DNA of 64,000 nucleotides from JADGRB01 sp963835825 (GTDB taxonomy: Bacteria > Myxococcota_A > Polyangia > Fen-1088), in contig CAWIGZ010000006.1 in assembly GCA_963835825.1 (NCBI GenBank), forward strand, positions 1 to 64,000, in the 5' to 3' direction. The notes below the pieces were generated by a model that worked only from the letters and a program-made list of their open reading frames with translations, had not been told where the DNA came from and ran no database searches. Both the position numbers and the translations under genes were made by a program. Below are positions 55,286 to 64,000 of this stretch, in pieces. Every line of letters starts with the position of its first letter. The stretch's first letter is position 1.

Positions 55286-56091
55286 ACCTGGAAGGACATG
55301 TGGGCGAGCTGCAGCTGCGGCGCCTCCGGGCCGGCGAGGCGCTGGACGCGGAGGGGCCGGTCATCGAGGCGCACGCGGCAGCCTGCGCCGAGTGCAAGGC
55401 ACGCCTCCGCGCGCTCGACGACGAGCAGCGGCGGTTCGAAGCCGCGATCTCGTTCGATCGTTTCGCCGCCGGCGTCGAGCGGGCCGCGCGCGGCACGCCG
55501 GCCGTTCGGCGGCGGCGCGCGCCGCTGCGCGGCTGGATGGTCATTCCGACGCTGGCGATGGCCGCGGCGGTCGCGGTGGCGGTGACCTTCCACGGCCGGA
55601 CGCCGGAGGTGGGCGCCGGGACGCCCGGACGCCATCTGCCCGCCGGCTGGGACGGGATCAAGGGCGGCGCCGGCATGGTCGTCCGGGTCGCCGGCGCGGC
55701 CGGGCAGCGAACGGCGCGCGTCGACGGCACCGAGCAGCTGTCGGCCGGCGAGCGGCTGCGCATCGGGTATCAGACCGGCGGCCATCGCTATCTCCTCGCG
55801 CTGTCGATCGACGAGCACGGCGAGGTGACGCCGCTCTATCCCGAGCAGGGCGCGAGCCTGACCGTGCCGGCCGGCGTCCCCAGCGCCACGCACTTTCTCC
55901 CCGACAGCCTGGAGCTGACCGGCGCCGGCCTCGAGCGGATCATCGTGGTGCTCTCGGATCAGCCGGTCGAGATGGAGCTCGCTCGCCAGGCGGCGCGCGC
56001 CGCCTACGATCGCGCCGGCGGCGAGCTCGGCCACCTGCCGCGGCTCGAGTTGCCGGGGGAACAGTTCACGCGGACTTTCGCCAAACCGTAG
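55282..56091 (+). CDS. Membrane anti-sigma factor with DUF4384-like domain (module 2)
   Basis: A 269-residue single-pass protein. N-terminal zinc-type motif H31-x3-C35-x2-C38 (HAAACAEC). TM helix about residues 84-103 (GWMVIPTLAMAAAVAVAVTF). The periplasmic part (STDEQLSAGERLRIGYQTGG type: EQLSAGERLRIGYQ, YLLALSIDEHGEVTPLYPEQ, ERIIVVLSDQPVEMELARQA) matches the DUF4384 style of domain that often accompanies caspase-like proteins. It holds the sigma factor until an envelope cue. The caspase gene starts directly at the next base after its stop. Confidence 0.85.
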   Translation: MNLEGHVGELQLRRLRAGEALDAEGPVIEAHAAACAECKARLRALDDEQRRFEAAISFDRFAAGVERAARGTPAVRRRRAPLRGWMVIPTLAMAAAVAVAVTFHGRTPEVGAGTPGRHLPAGWDGIKGGAGMVVRVAGAAGQRTARVDGTEQLSAGERLRIGYQTGGHRYLLALSIDEHGEVTPLYPEQGASLTVPAGVPSATHFLPDSLELTGAGLERIIVVLSDQPVEMELARQAARAAYDRAGGELGHLPRLELPGEQFTRTFAKP

Positions 56092-57696
56092 ATGCGCACC
56101 CCGGCGAAATCGGCTCGCCGCCCCGCCGCGCTCGCTGCCGGCGCCGCGCTCTTGATCCTGCTCGCGGGCGATGCGCGCGCGGACGTGCTGCACCGTTTCG
56201 CGGTGATCGCCGGAAACGATTCGGGAGGGGCCGACACGCGCCCGCTGCTGTACGCCGGCGCGGACGCCAGCAAGGTCTACGACATCCTCACCCGCCTCGG
56301 CGGCGTGCGGACCGAGGACGCGCACCTGATCGTCGACGGCGGCGCCAGCGACGTGCTGAGCGCGCTCGGGAAGGTGGAACAGCAGGCCGCCGAGGCCGCC
56401 CGTCACGGCGAGCACACCGCGCTCTTCTTTTACTATTCGGGACACGCCAAGGACGGCGCGCTCCGCCTCGGCGAATCGCGGCTGCCGATCGACGCGCTGA
56501 GGGCGCTGGTGGCGGCGGCGCCGGTCGACGTCCGGATCGTCATCCTCGATTCCTGCCGCTCGGGGTCGATCACCCGCAGCAAGGGGGCGCGCAAGGCGCC
56601 CGCGTTCGCCATCGAATCGGAGAGCCCCCACGACGCCAAGGGGATGGTCATCCTCACCTCCAGCGCCTCGGACGAGGACTCCCAAGAGTCGGACGCCATC
56701 GGCGGCAGCTATTTTTCGCACCACCTGGCCAGCGGCCTCCTGGGCGGCGCCGACAAGTCGGGCGACGGGCAGGTGACGCTCTTCGAGGCCTATGCCTACG
56801 CCTACGATCGAACCGTCGCCGACACGGCGGAGAGCGCCGCCGGGGCCCAGCACCCCACCTTCAGCTATGACCTGGCCGGCAACGGCGATCTGGTGCTGAC
56901 CGACGTCGTCTCACGCCACGAGGGGGTCTACCTTCCCCGCCAGGCCCCGAGCGGGGTCTATTTTCTCGTGGACCGCCAGGGGTTCGTGGCCGCCGAGATC
57001 AACAAAGGCGAAGGCGTCGATCGCCGGGTGGCGCTTTCGCCCGGGCGCTACCGGGTCAAGCGGCGCCTCGCCGATCGCCTGCGGGTCGGCGAGATCGACG
57101 TGCCGCGCGGCGAGCTGGTCACCCTGGAAGAGGCGCGCCTGCACGACGCGCCGTTCTCCGCCGATCCGGTCAAGGGCGGGCGGGTCGACCTCAGCTCGCG
57201 CTGGTCGGTCGGCGCGGGGCTCGGCTTTCAGTCGGTGTTCGCGGCGCCGGGTGGCGCGGGGCTCTTCCCGCCCACCGCGCTCGTCGACATCGACTTCGCG
57301 CTGCGTGACTTCCTGCGCCGCGACTGGGTGCTGGGTTTCGACCTGGCGGGCGGCAGCGCCAACGGCGTGGCGCCGGTCGTGGAGACCCCTTTCCACTTCA
57401 GCGAGGCATCGCTCGCCGCGTCGCTGACCGTCGAATGGCCGCACCGGTCCCTGACCCCCTTCGTGGGCGGGCGGCTGGCGCTGCTGCTCATGAACCGGAC
57501 CTTCGAGGACAACACCTTCCCGGCGCAGTTCTACGCGACGCTCTCGCCCGGGCTGGTGGCCGGCGCGGCCTATCATTTTTCGCGCTCGACCAGCGTCGTC
57601 GCGCGCGCCCGCTTGCACTATCTTTTGTACAACGTCGACGGCAACCGTTCGCTCGGTTACTGGGAGCTTGCAACCATGGTGGCGTATGACTTTTAG
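56092..57696 (+). CDS. Secreted caspase-like protein with C-terminal beta-barrel (module 2)
   Basis: A 534-residue protein with signal peptide AALAAGAALLILLAGDARA. Caspase (C14) domain: catalytic His118 in LFFYYSGHAKDGALRLGE and Cys155 in VRIVILDSCRSGSITRS; a GDGQVTLFEAYAYAY segment follows, as in other bacterial caspase-like proteins. Then a PEGA-like linker (YFLVDRQGFVAAEINKGEG). The last 200 residues are a probable outer-membrane beta-barrel (WSVGAGLGFQSVFAAP through LGYWELATMVAYDF, with terminal Phe). Protease activity at the outer membrane or periplasm is suggested; targets are unknown. Intact counterpart of the frameshifted gene at 11256. Confidence 0.88.
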   Translation: MRTPAKSARRPAALAAGAALLILLAGDARADVLHRFAVIAGNDSGGADTRPLLYAGADASKVYDILTRLGGVRTEDAHLIVDGGASDVLSALGKVEQQAAEAARHGEHTALFFYYSGHAKDGALRLGESRLPIDALRALVAAAPVDVRIVILDSCRSGSITRSKGARKAPAFAIESESPHDAKGMVILTSSASDEDSQESDAIGGSYFSHHLASGLLGGADKSGDGQVTLFEAYAYAYDRTVADTAESAAGAQHPTFSYDLAGNGDLVLTDVVSRHEGVYLPRQAPSGVYFLVDRQGFVAAEINKGEGVDRRVALSPGRYRVKRRLADRLRVGEIDVPRGELVTLEEARLHDAPFSADPVKGGRVDLSSRWSVGAGLGFQSVFAAPGGAGLFPPTALVDIDFALRDFLRRDWVLGFDLAGGSANGVAPVVETPFHFSEASLAASLTVEWPHRSLTPFVGGRLALLLMNRTFEDNTFPAQFYATLSPGLVAGAAYHFSRSTSVVARARLHYLLYNVDGNRSLGYWELATMVAYDF

Positions 57697-58624
57697 GCGT
57701 CTCCTTTTGGTGGTCGGGATGACCGGAATGACGGCGGCGATCGCCTCGTGCGGCAACTACTCGAACGAGGACCTGCTGTACATGAGCGCGGTCCCCTCCA
57801 GCGCGCAGCTGGCGGTGGTGCTGCCGGCGGCGGCCACGACGGTGATGCAGGCCGAGCTGGCCCAGGACACCCACAACGGGATCAGCGACGTCAACTCGCT
57901 GCTCGACGACGTGCTGGGCCTGGTCGACGCCGTTCGTTCCTACGAGCCGACCAGCCGCACCTCCAACGGCCGCACCTGGGGCCCGTTCGCCGATTCGAAG
58001 CACCCGGGCTGGCAATGGGAGCTCGTCGTCGCGCGGCGAACGGACGGGACGACGTTCGATTACACCCTGGAGACCCGGAACACCGCGGCCGCCGCGCCGA
58101 CCTGGGTCGATTTCGTGACCGGGACCTTCGACCTGGCGGGCGGGGTCAAGATGGGGAATGGCATGGTGATGGCCGATTTCGCGGCCCTGGCGAGCGCCGC
58201 GTTTCCGCTCGACACGAGCACGGTGCCGCTCAAGAACCTGACGATCACCTATCAGAACTTCCAGACGCCGGGCTCGCCGGTCAGCGTGACGCTGATGATT
58301 GAGCGTACCCCGGACATCAATGGGGTCACCTCGGCGACGTTCACGTACGAGATCCTCGCGGATGGCTCGGGCGAGATCGCCTTCACGCTGGTCGGCAATG
58401 TCATTCCTGGCCCGGCCGTCGAGACCCTGGCCCTCAACGCCCAGTGGCTGGCGACCGGCGAGGGGAAGGCGACCCTGGCGGTCGTGTCGGGCGACGGCGC
58501 CGGGATGACCCAGACCGAATGCTGGGACGCCGCCTTTTCGGCGACCTACAACGACAAACCCTGGTCGACGGCCGAGGACGTCCCGGACGCGTCGCGGTGC
58601 CCGGCGCTCCCAAGTTTTCAGTAA
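57686..58624 (+). CDS. Lipoprotein, last gene of caspase module 2
   Basis: A 312-residue protein starting at the ATG at 57686, which overlaps the caspase stop by 11 bases. Signal peptide RRLLLVVGMTGMTAAIASCG (lipobox IASC). Body: LGLVDAVRSYEPTSRTSNGR, TWGPFADSKHPGWQWELVVA, VDFVTGTFDLAGGVKMGNGM, VETLALNAQWLATGEG and a TQTECWDAAFSATYNDKPW tail. It is a paralogue of the lipoprotein at 53638 (also ending ECWDxxFxxxY). Translational overlap with the caspase gene suggests a direct partnership, perhaps substrate, inhibitor or ligand. Confidence 0.82.
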   Translation: MTFRRLLLVVGMTGMTAAIASCGNYSNEDLLYMSAVPSSAQLAVVLPAAATTVMQAELAQDTHNGISDVNSLLDDVLGLVDAVRSYEPTSRTSNGRTWGPFADSKHPGWQWELVVARRTDGTTFDYTLETRNTAAAAPTWVDFVTGTFDLAGGVKMGNGMVMADFAALASAAFPLDTSTVPLKNLTITYQNFQTPGSPVSVTLMIERTPDINGVTSATFTYEILADGSGEIAFTLVGNVIPGPAVETLALNAQWLATGEGKATLAVVSGDGAGMTQTECWDAAFSATYNDKPWSTAEDVPDASRCPALPSFQ

Positions 58625-58709
58625 GAATTCGCGTGGTTACGTGGGGCTGGATCCGAGGTGCGATGTTGTCGTACCATACGGTCTCACCCACCGCGGAAGA
58701 AGGACGATC

Positions 58710-59039
58710 TTGGCAGAGCACTTCAGGCGAATCGATCCCCGCTACGAACGTCAGCTCGAGGTCGAGGTCACGTACGAAGGGAAAAAGCAGATCTCCCATA
58801 CCCGCAACATCTCGCTCGGGGGGCTGTACCTGGATTCGCTGACGTCGTTGCCGATCGGCACGACCGTGCAGCTGCGATTCACCCTGCCGACCCAGCCCGA
58901 GCAGGTGGAGGTCGCCGGCGACGTGCGCTGGGTCGTGAAGAAGGGGACCAGCGACGCCGCCGGTATCGGGATCCGGTTCCAGGGGCTGCGGGCCAAGGAC
59001 GTCTGGGCCCTGAACCGCTTCTTCCAGACCGCGACCTAA
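58710..59039 (+). CDS. PilZ-domain protein
   Basis: A 109-residue product from a TTG with GAAGGA upstream (start inferred; frame open to 58641). PilZ motif: DPRYERQLEVEVTYEG (R-x4-R type c-di-GMP binding), HTRNISLGGLYLDSLTSLPI (N-x-S-x-G-G), VAGDVRWVVKKGTSDAAGIG and IRFQGLRAKDVWALNRFF. The conserved RxxxR then NISLGG order indicates likely c-di-GMP binding; small stand-alone PilZ proteins adjust motility or adhesion. It lies just after the caspase module but probably has its own promoter. Confidence 0.88.
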   Translation: MAEHFRRIDPRYERQLEVEVTYEGKKQISHTRNISLGGLYLDSLTSLPIGTTVQLRFTLPTQPEQVEVAGDVRWVVKKGTSDAAGIGIRFQGLRAKDVWALNRFFQTAT

Positions 59040-59075
59040 TCTAGGCCGCGGCGCTCCAGGGGCCCGGCCCCGCGC

Positions 59076-61493
59076 TCATCGCAGGTCTTCGGGGAGCAGC
59101 GGCGAAGGGGCGCCCGTGTACGTCACCCAGAGCTGGTGAGCGGCGCGGGTCATCGCGACGTGCAGCAGGCGGCGGGCGTCGTCGCTGGCGGGATAGGAGG
59201 TCTCGGTGACCTCCAGCAGGATGACGATGTCGAACTCCAGCCCCTTCGACTGGCGCACGTCGGTGACGTCGACGCCGGCGGTGAAGGAGAAGTCCTGGTC
59301 GCTGACCAGCCGCAGGTTGGGGACCTCTGAATTGACCAGCGCCTCGTAGTAGAGCCGCGCCTGCTCCGGGTGGCGCGCCAGGAGCGCCACCGAAGCCTCG
59401 GGCTCGGCGCGGACCAGCTCCTTGAGGGCGTGGGAGAGGAATTCGGCGGCCTCGCCGGTGGACGCGAAGGGGAACGACTCGACAGGCGCGCCGGCCCGCG
59501 GCGCCACCGGCCGGATGTCGCCCAGCAGCGGGCCGAGCACGTGCTCGGCGGCGTCGACAATCTCGCGGGTCGAGCGGTAGCTGACCCGCAGCGGCTCGAC
59601 GCGCTCGTGGGCGATCTCCAGGAAGTCGAGCAGCGCGGCCCAATCGGAGAAGCCGTGCTCGGGCGCGATGGCCTGGGCCGTGTCGCCGGCCAGCGTCACC
59701 GACCGCTGGGCGCTGGTGCTGTCGAGCAGGACCGCCAGCTCGAGCGGCGAGAAGTCCTGCACCTCGTCGACCATCAGGTGCTCGTAGGCGAGCGTCGTCT
59801 TGCTGCCGGCCCAATCGGGGATCCGGCCGCGCTGGCGCTGGTAGATGCGCAGGAGGAGCGCTTCGTCCTCGGGGTCGAGCGCGTACCGTTCGTCCTCGCC
59901 GCCGTCGCTGGACGCCACGGAGGAGCCGCGTCCGGCGCCGCGCAGCCGCTCGCGCTCGACGCACCACCGGTGAAGGTCGTCGAGCTGTCCGGGCGAGAAC
60001 ACGCCGGGCGCGTGGCGGGCGAACCCCTCGCCCAGCGCGGCGCGATCGGTCAGCATGGCCGCCCACTCGCCGGTGGCGTCGCGGGTGCGCGTGCGCAGCG
60101 CGCGGCCGGCGTTCTCGACGGCGTTGCGGGTGGCGGGGTCGAGGGTGGTGTCCCGCACCCACTGGGCCAGCGCGGTGACCCGCCCGTCGACGGGGCCGGT
60201 GGTCCCGTCCCAGAAGGCCAGCACCGCGGCGGCCTCGGCCTTGTCGCCCAGATCCTCGGCCAGCCGTTCCCGGCACCCGCGGGCGAGCGCGGCCTGACAA
60301 TCGTCGATGATCCGCAAGAACGCGCCGTGCGCCTTGGCGCGCATGACGACCGGCGGCGTCTCGTCGGTGAGGTCGAAGTCGAGCAGCGGGAAGGCCGCCC
60401 GGCGGGCCGCTTCGGCCCAGTTGCCGAAGGTCATCACCGGAACGCCGGGGACCTCCAGGGACGGGAGCACCCGTGAGACGTAGGCGGCCAGCGCCCGCTG
60501 GTAGACGATCACCAGCATCTTTTCGGGGCGAAAACGGCGTGGATCGGCGAACGCCAGGTAAGCGATGCGGTGCAGGCCGATGGTCGTCTTGCCGCTGCCG
60601 GCCGAGCCTTGCACGGCGATGAGGCCGGAGGCCGGCTGCGTGATCAGCTCGAACTGGCGCGGGTCGATCAGCGCGGCGATGGCCGGCAGGTGGCGGTCGG
60701 GGCGGCGGGCGCCGTTCTCGTCGAGGCCCAGCTTGCCCCGCGTGGCGGGCGGAGGTGCCGCGGACCCGTCCGCAGCGGGGGGAGCCGTCGCTGAGCCAGC
60801 CGCGGGGACCAGCGCGGCGGCGGAGCCGTCGCGGGCGATCTGCAGGCGCGCCTGCCGGGCCGCCACCTCGCGCCAGGCGCCGGTGCGCAGATCGCGCGAG
60901 AAGGTCCCCTGGGGCGAGGCGACCCGGCGCAGCTCGGCGTCGACGATCGCCACCGTGCGGCGGGCCAGCACCTCGCCTTCCACCAGCCGGTCGCCGAGGC
61001 GCTCCTCGTAGGCGTCCCCCTCTTCGTAGCGGTAAAAGAGGCGGGAGACCGGGGCGTTGCGCCAGTCGACGATCTGCACGCCGCCGCCCGGCTCGACGAA
61101 GCTGCGCGCACCGACCAGGACGTCGCGCCGCTTGCCGTTCTCTTCCAGGCGCAGGTGCCCGAAGTAGGGGGACTTGCGGTCGACCGGCGGGGTGTCCCCC
61201 TTGCCGCGCTGGCGCGACAGCGCCTCGATCCGGTGCATCTGCTCGAGGATCGAGCCCTGGTCCTCGGGCTTCGCTTCGGCCAGGGCGTCGCGCAGCTCGA
61301 TGAGCGCGCTGGCGTCGTCCACCTGGATGCGGCTCTTGCGGGGGGCCCCGGCGTCCAGCTTGCGCAGGACCACCGTGAGGAGCTGCTTCTCCTCACGCAC
61401 GATGGGCGGCGCATCAGCGTCGGCATCGACGTTCTCGGATCTCTCCGGCGTCGTCGTTTCGGGGATCGTGTCCTGCACGAGGTCGGTCAGCAT
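59076..61493 (-). CDS. HelD/UvrD-like ATP-dependent helicase
   Basis: About 805 residues from the ATG at 61493, which has AGGGGAG upstream. N-terminal HelD-like coiled region and the characteristic VQIVDWRNAPVSRLFYRYEE. Walker A is AVQGSAGSGKTTIGLHRIAY. Helicase motifs: LMVDEVQDFSPLELAVLL (Walker B), TLAGDTAQAI, RVEPLRVSYRSTREIV, TDVRQSKGLEFDIVILLEV and RRLLHVAMTRAAHQLWVTYT (motif VI). HelD proteins release stalled RNA polymerase from DNA using ATP. The length and the DWR-AP motif fit HelD better than UvrD/Rep, but DNA repair remains possible. Confidence 0.88.
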   Translation of the reverse strand: MLTDLVQDTIPETTTPERSENVDADADAPPIVREEKQLLTVVLRKLDAGAPRKSRIQVDDASALIELRDALAEAKPEDQGSILEQMHRIEALSRQRGKGDTPPVDRKSPYFGHLRLEENGKRRDVLVGARSFVEPGGGVQIVDWRNAPVSRLFYRYEEGDAYEERLGDRLVEGEVLARRTVAIVDAELRRVASPQGTFSRDLRTGAWREVAARQARLQIARDGSAAALVPAAGSATAPPAADGSAAPPPATRGKLGLDENGARRPDRHLPAIAALIDPRQFELITQPASGLIAVQGSAGSGKTTIGLHRIAYLAFADPRRFRPEKMLVIVYQRALAAYVSRVLPSLEVPGVPVMTFGNWAEAARRAAFPLLDFDLTDETPPVVMRAKAHGAFLRIIDDCQAALARGCRERLAEDLGDKAEAAAVLAFWDGTTGPVDGRVTALAQWVRDTTLDPATRNAVENAGRALRTRTRDATGEWAAMLTDRAALGEGFARHAPGVFSPGQLDDLHRWCVERERLRGAGRGSSVASSDGGEDERYALDPEDEALLLRIYQRQRGRIPDWAGSKTTLAYEHLMVDEVQDFSPLELAVLLDSTSAQRSVTLAGDTAQAIAPEHGFSDWAALLDFLEIAHERVEPLRVSYRSTREIVDAAEHVLGPLLGDIRPVAPRAGAPVESFPFASTGEAAEFLSHALKELVRAEPEASVALLARHPEQARLYYEALVNSEVPNLRLVSDQDFSFTAGVDVTDVRQSKGLEFDIVILLEVTETSYPASDDARRLLHVAMTRAAHQLWVTYTGAPSPLLPEDLR

Positions 61494-61557
61494 AATTGTG
61501 GCGCTCCCCTCTGTCACCAGAAGAGACGAAAACCGCGCCTTTTCACGAACGTTTCGC

Positions 61558-62964
<1,407 letters not shown>

Positions 62965-62984
62965 GGTGGATGTATAACCCGCAC

Positions 62985-63788
62985 ATGCGCTGGAAGGGAG
63001 CCGCTGCCGCCGTTTTCGGGCTGTCCGTCGTGGTCTTGGCCTGGGCTCCGATCGCCCACGCCGATCCCCCGTGGGTCTACCGCAGCATCGTTCTGCCGCG
63101 CGGCGAGGTGGCCGTCGATCTCGGGCTTGGGCTCGGGCACCAGCCCGACGCGCTCCCCAACAACGGGTCGATCACCGGCTTCGGCATGAACCTGGCGCTC
63201 TCTGCCGGCATCACCCATGAGCTCGAGTTCGGCGTGCGCACCGGGTTCAGGCTGGACGACGCCGGGCAGGTGACGCAAGCGGATCGCTACGGCCGGCCGT
63301 TCGACACGGAGACCTACGGCACCGATCACGACACCGTCGCCAACCCGGAGATCCATCTTCGCTGGGCGGTGGCGCGCGGCTCGACCGCCGAGCTGGGGCT
63401 CGAGTGGCGGGCCTACCTGCCGGTCGAAAACGGGTCGTCGTTCGGGATGATGTTCGCGCTGCCGATCATGCTGCGCGCCGGCTCGCTGCGCATCGACACC
63501 GGGCTCTACGTTCCCATCATTTTCACCAGCCCCGACACGTCGACCGTGGTCAGCGTCCCGATCCATCTGTGGATCCAGGCGACGCGGGCGCTGTGGCTGG
63601 GGCCGCTGTTCGGCCTGCAGGTCTACAGCAGCGGCGGCGGCGATCGCTACCCGCTCGGCTTCGGTCTCGGCACCGCGCTGACCCACCTCGTCGACCTGCG
63701 GACCTGGATTTTGTTCCCCGACATCAGCCGCAACGAAGCGGCGCGCACCTTCGGCGCCGGCCTCGCGCTGCAGCTCCGGTTCGGTTGA
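62985..63788 (+). CDS. Predicted outer-membrane beta-barrel protein
   Basis: A 267-residue protein from the ATG at 62985 (frame open to 62970). Signal peptide GAAAAVFGLSVVVLAWAPIA, cleaved near AHADPP. The mature protein shows alternating strands (VYRSIVLPRGEVAVDLGLGL, GMNLALSAGITHELEFGVRT, AELGLEWRAYLPVENGS, SLRIDTGLYVPIIF, SVPIHLWIQATRALWLGPLF) and ends LALQLRFG. Pattern and length fit a transporter-like or porin-like barrel of unknown specificity. Divergent from miaB and convergent with glgB. Confidence 0.72.
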   Translation: MRWKGAAAAVFGLSVVVLAWAPIAHADPPWVYRSIVLPRGEVAVDLGLGLGHQPDALPNNGSITGFGMNLALSAGITHELEFGVRTGFRLDDAGQVTQADRYGRPFDTETYGTDHDTVANPEIHLRWAVARGSTAELGLEWRAYLPVENGSSFGMMFALPIMLRAGSLRIDTGLYVPIIFTSPDTSTVVSVPIHLWIQATRALWLGPLFGLQVYSSGGGDRYPLGFGLGTALTHLVDLRTWILFPDISRNEAARTFGAGLALQLRFG

Positions 63789-63800
63789 AACGCGGACGCG

Positions 63801-64000
63801 TCAGCGCGCGGGGGTCAGGTACAGCGCGGCCAGCGGCGGCAGCGTGAGGCGCAGCGAGGCCGGACGCGCGTGGCAGGGGACGTCGTCGGCGGTGACCGCC
63901 CCGAGGTTCCCCATCCCGCTGCCGCCGAACGCCGCGGCGTCGGTGTTCAAGATCTCCCGCCAGGCGCCGCCGAGGGGAACGCCGACCCGGTAGTCGTGCC
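63801..64000 (-). CDS. glgB: 1,4-alpha-glucan branching enzyme, C-terminal part (runs off the window)
   Basis: The minus-strand frame from the window edge to the TGA at 63801 reads HDYRVGVPLGGAWREILNTD, AAAFGGSGMGNLGAVTADDV, PCHARPASLRLTLPPLAALY and LTPAR. DYRxGVPxGGxWxExLNTD, FGGSGxGN and the SLxLTLPPLAALxL tail are the C-terminal all-beta domain of GlgB, which makes alpha-1,6 branches in glycogen. The 5' part lies beyond 64000. Glycogen synthesis fits the trehalose-synthase-like GT at 29 kb. Confidence 0.85.
   Translation of the reverse strand, partial: HDYRVGVPLGGAWREILNTDAAAFGGSGMGNLGAVTADDVPCHARPASLRLTLPPLAALYLTPAR

Overview
The window is GC-rich chromosomal DNA. It combines many predicted lipoproteins, an FHA protein, a PilZ protein, a Hanks-type Ser/Thr kinase, ECF sigma factors and secreted caspase-like proteins. 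That mix suggests a Myxococcota-like (former deltaproteobacterial) organism; this is inferred from gene content, as no rRNA or complete tRNA is present.

Region 1 (1-29 kb) is mosaic and mobile-element-rich. It starts with an IS91-type transposase, a RelE/ParE toxin with its antitoxin, a 3' tRNA-Ala-like scrap, a LysR regulator and an intact ISKra4-type insertion (4616-6343) with inverted repeats and a 9-bp target duplication. A lipoprotein, ECF sigma factor, anti-sigma factor and caspase/beta-barrel gene follow (8.9-12.8 kb). Then come small lipoproteins (some frameshifted), two families of dispersed non-coding repeats (R1 at 1741 and 19495; R2 at 15408, 17838 and 21897), a muramidase with an overlapping secreted partner, a lipoprotein serpin, an IS21 istA scrap, and a broken tyrosine recombinase lying against the 3' half of a tRNA-Arg(CCG).

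Region 2 (29-51 kb) is a glycan/peptide biosynthesis island with three GT4 glycosyltransferases, a flippase, a UbiA-type prenyltransferase and a polysaccharide deacetylase. Its most notable content is two tiny genes (43975-44133 and 48783-48944) encoding 52-53-residue peptides. Their last 22 residues are identical and end in KLEVPVRPRGVLAE, while their N-terminal halves differ. A minus-strand run (deacetylase, GT4, peptide 2, tandem alpha/beta hydrolase, zinc dehydrogenase, citramalate synthase, peptide 1) converges on a plus-strand run (GNAT, two heme-oxygenase-like putative diiron enzymes with PqqD-like N-termini, a Cys/His transglutaminase-like protein, an AMP-forming ligase). I read this as a candidate uncharacterised modified-peptide (RiPP-like) system.

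Region 3 (51-64 kb) looks more like stable chromosome: a kinase, a second lipoprotein, ECF sigma, anti-sigma, caspase/beta-barrel and lipoprotein module, a PilZ protein, a HelD-like helicase, miaB, an outer-membrane protein and the 3' end of glgB.

Several conserved genes (caspase 1, FHA protein, flippase, kinase) are each broken by a single apparent indel, some in G/C runs, so assembly error must be weighed against real pseudogenisation. Most long antisense ORFs are high-GC shadows and were left out.
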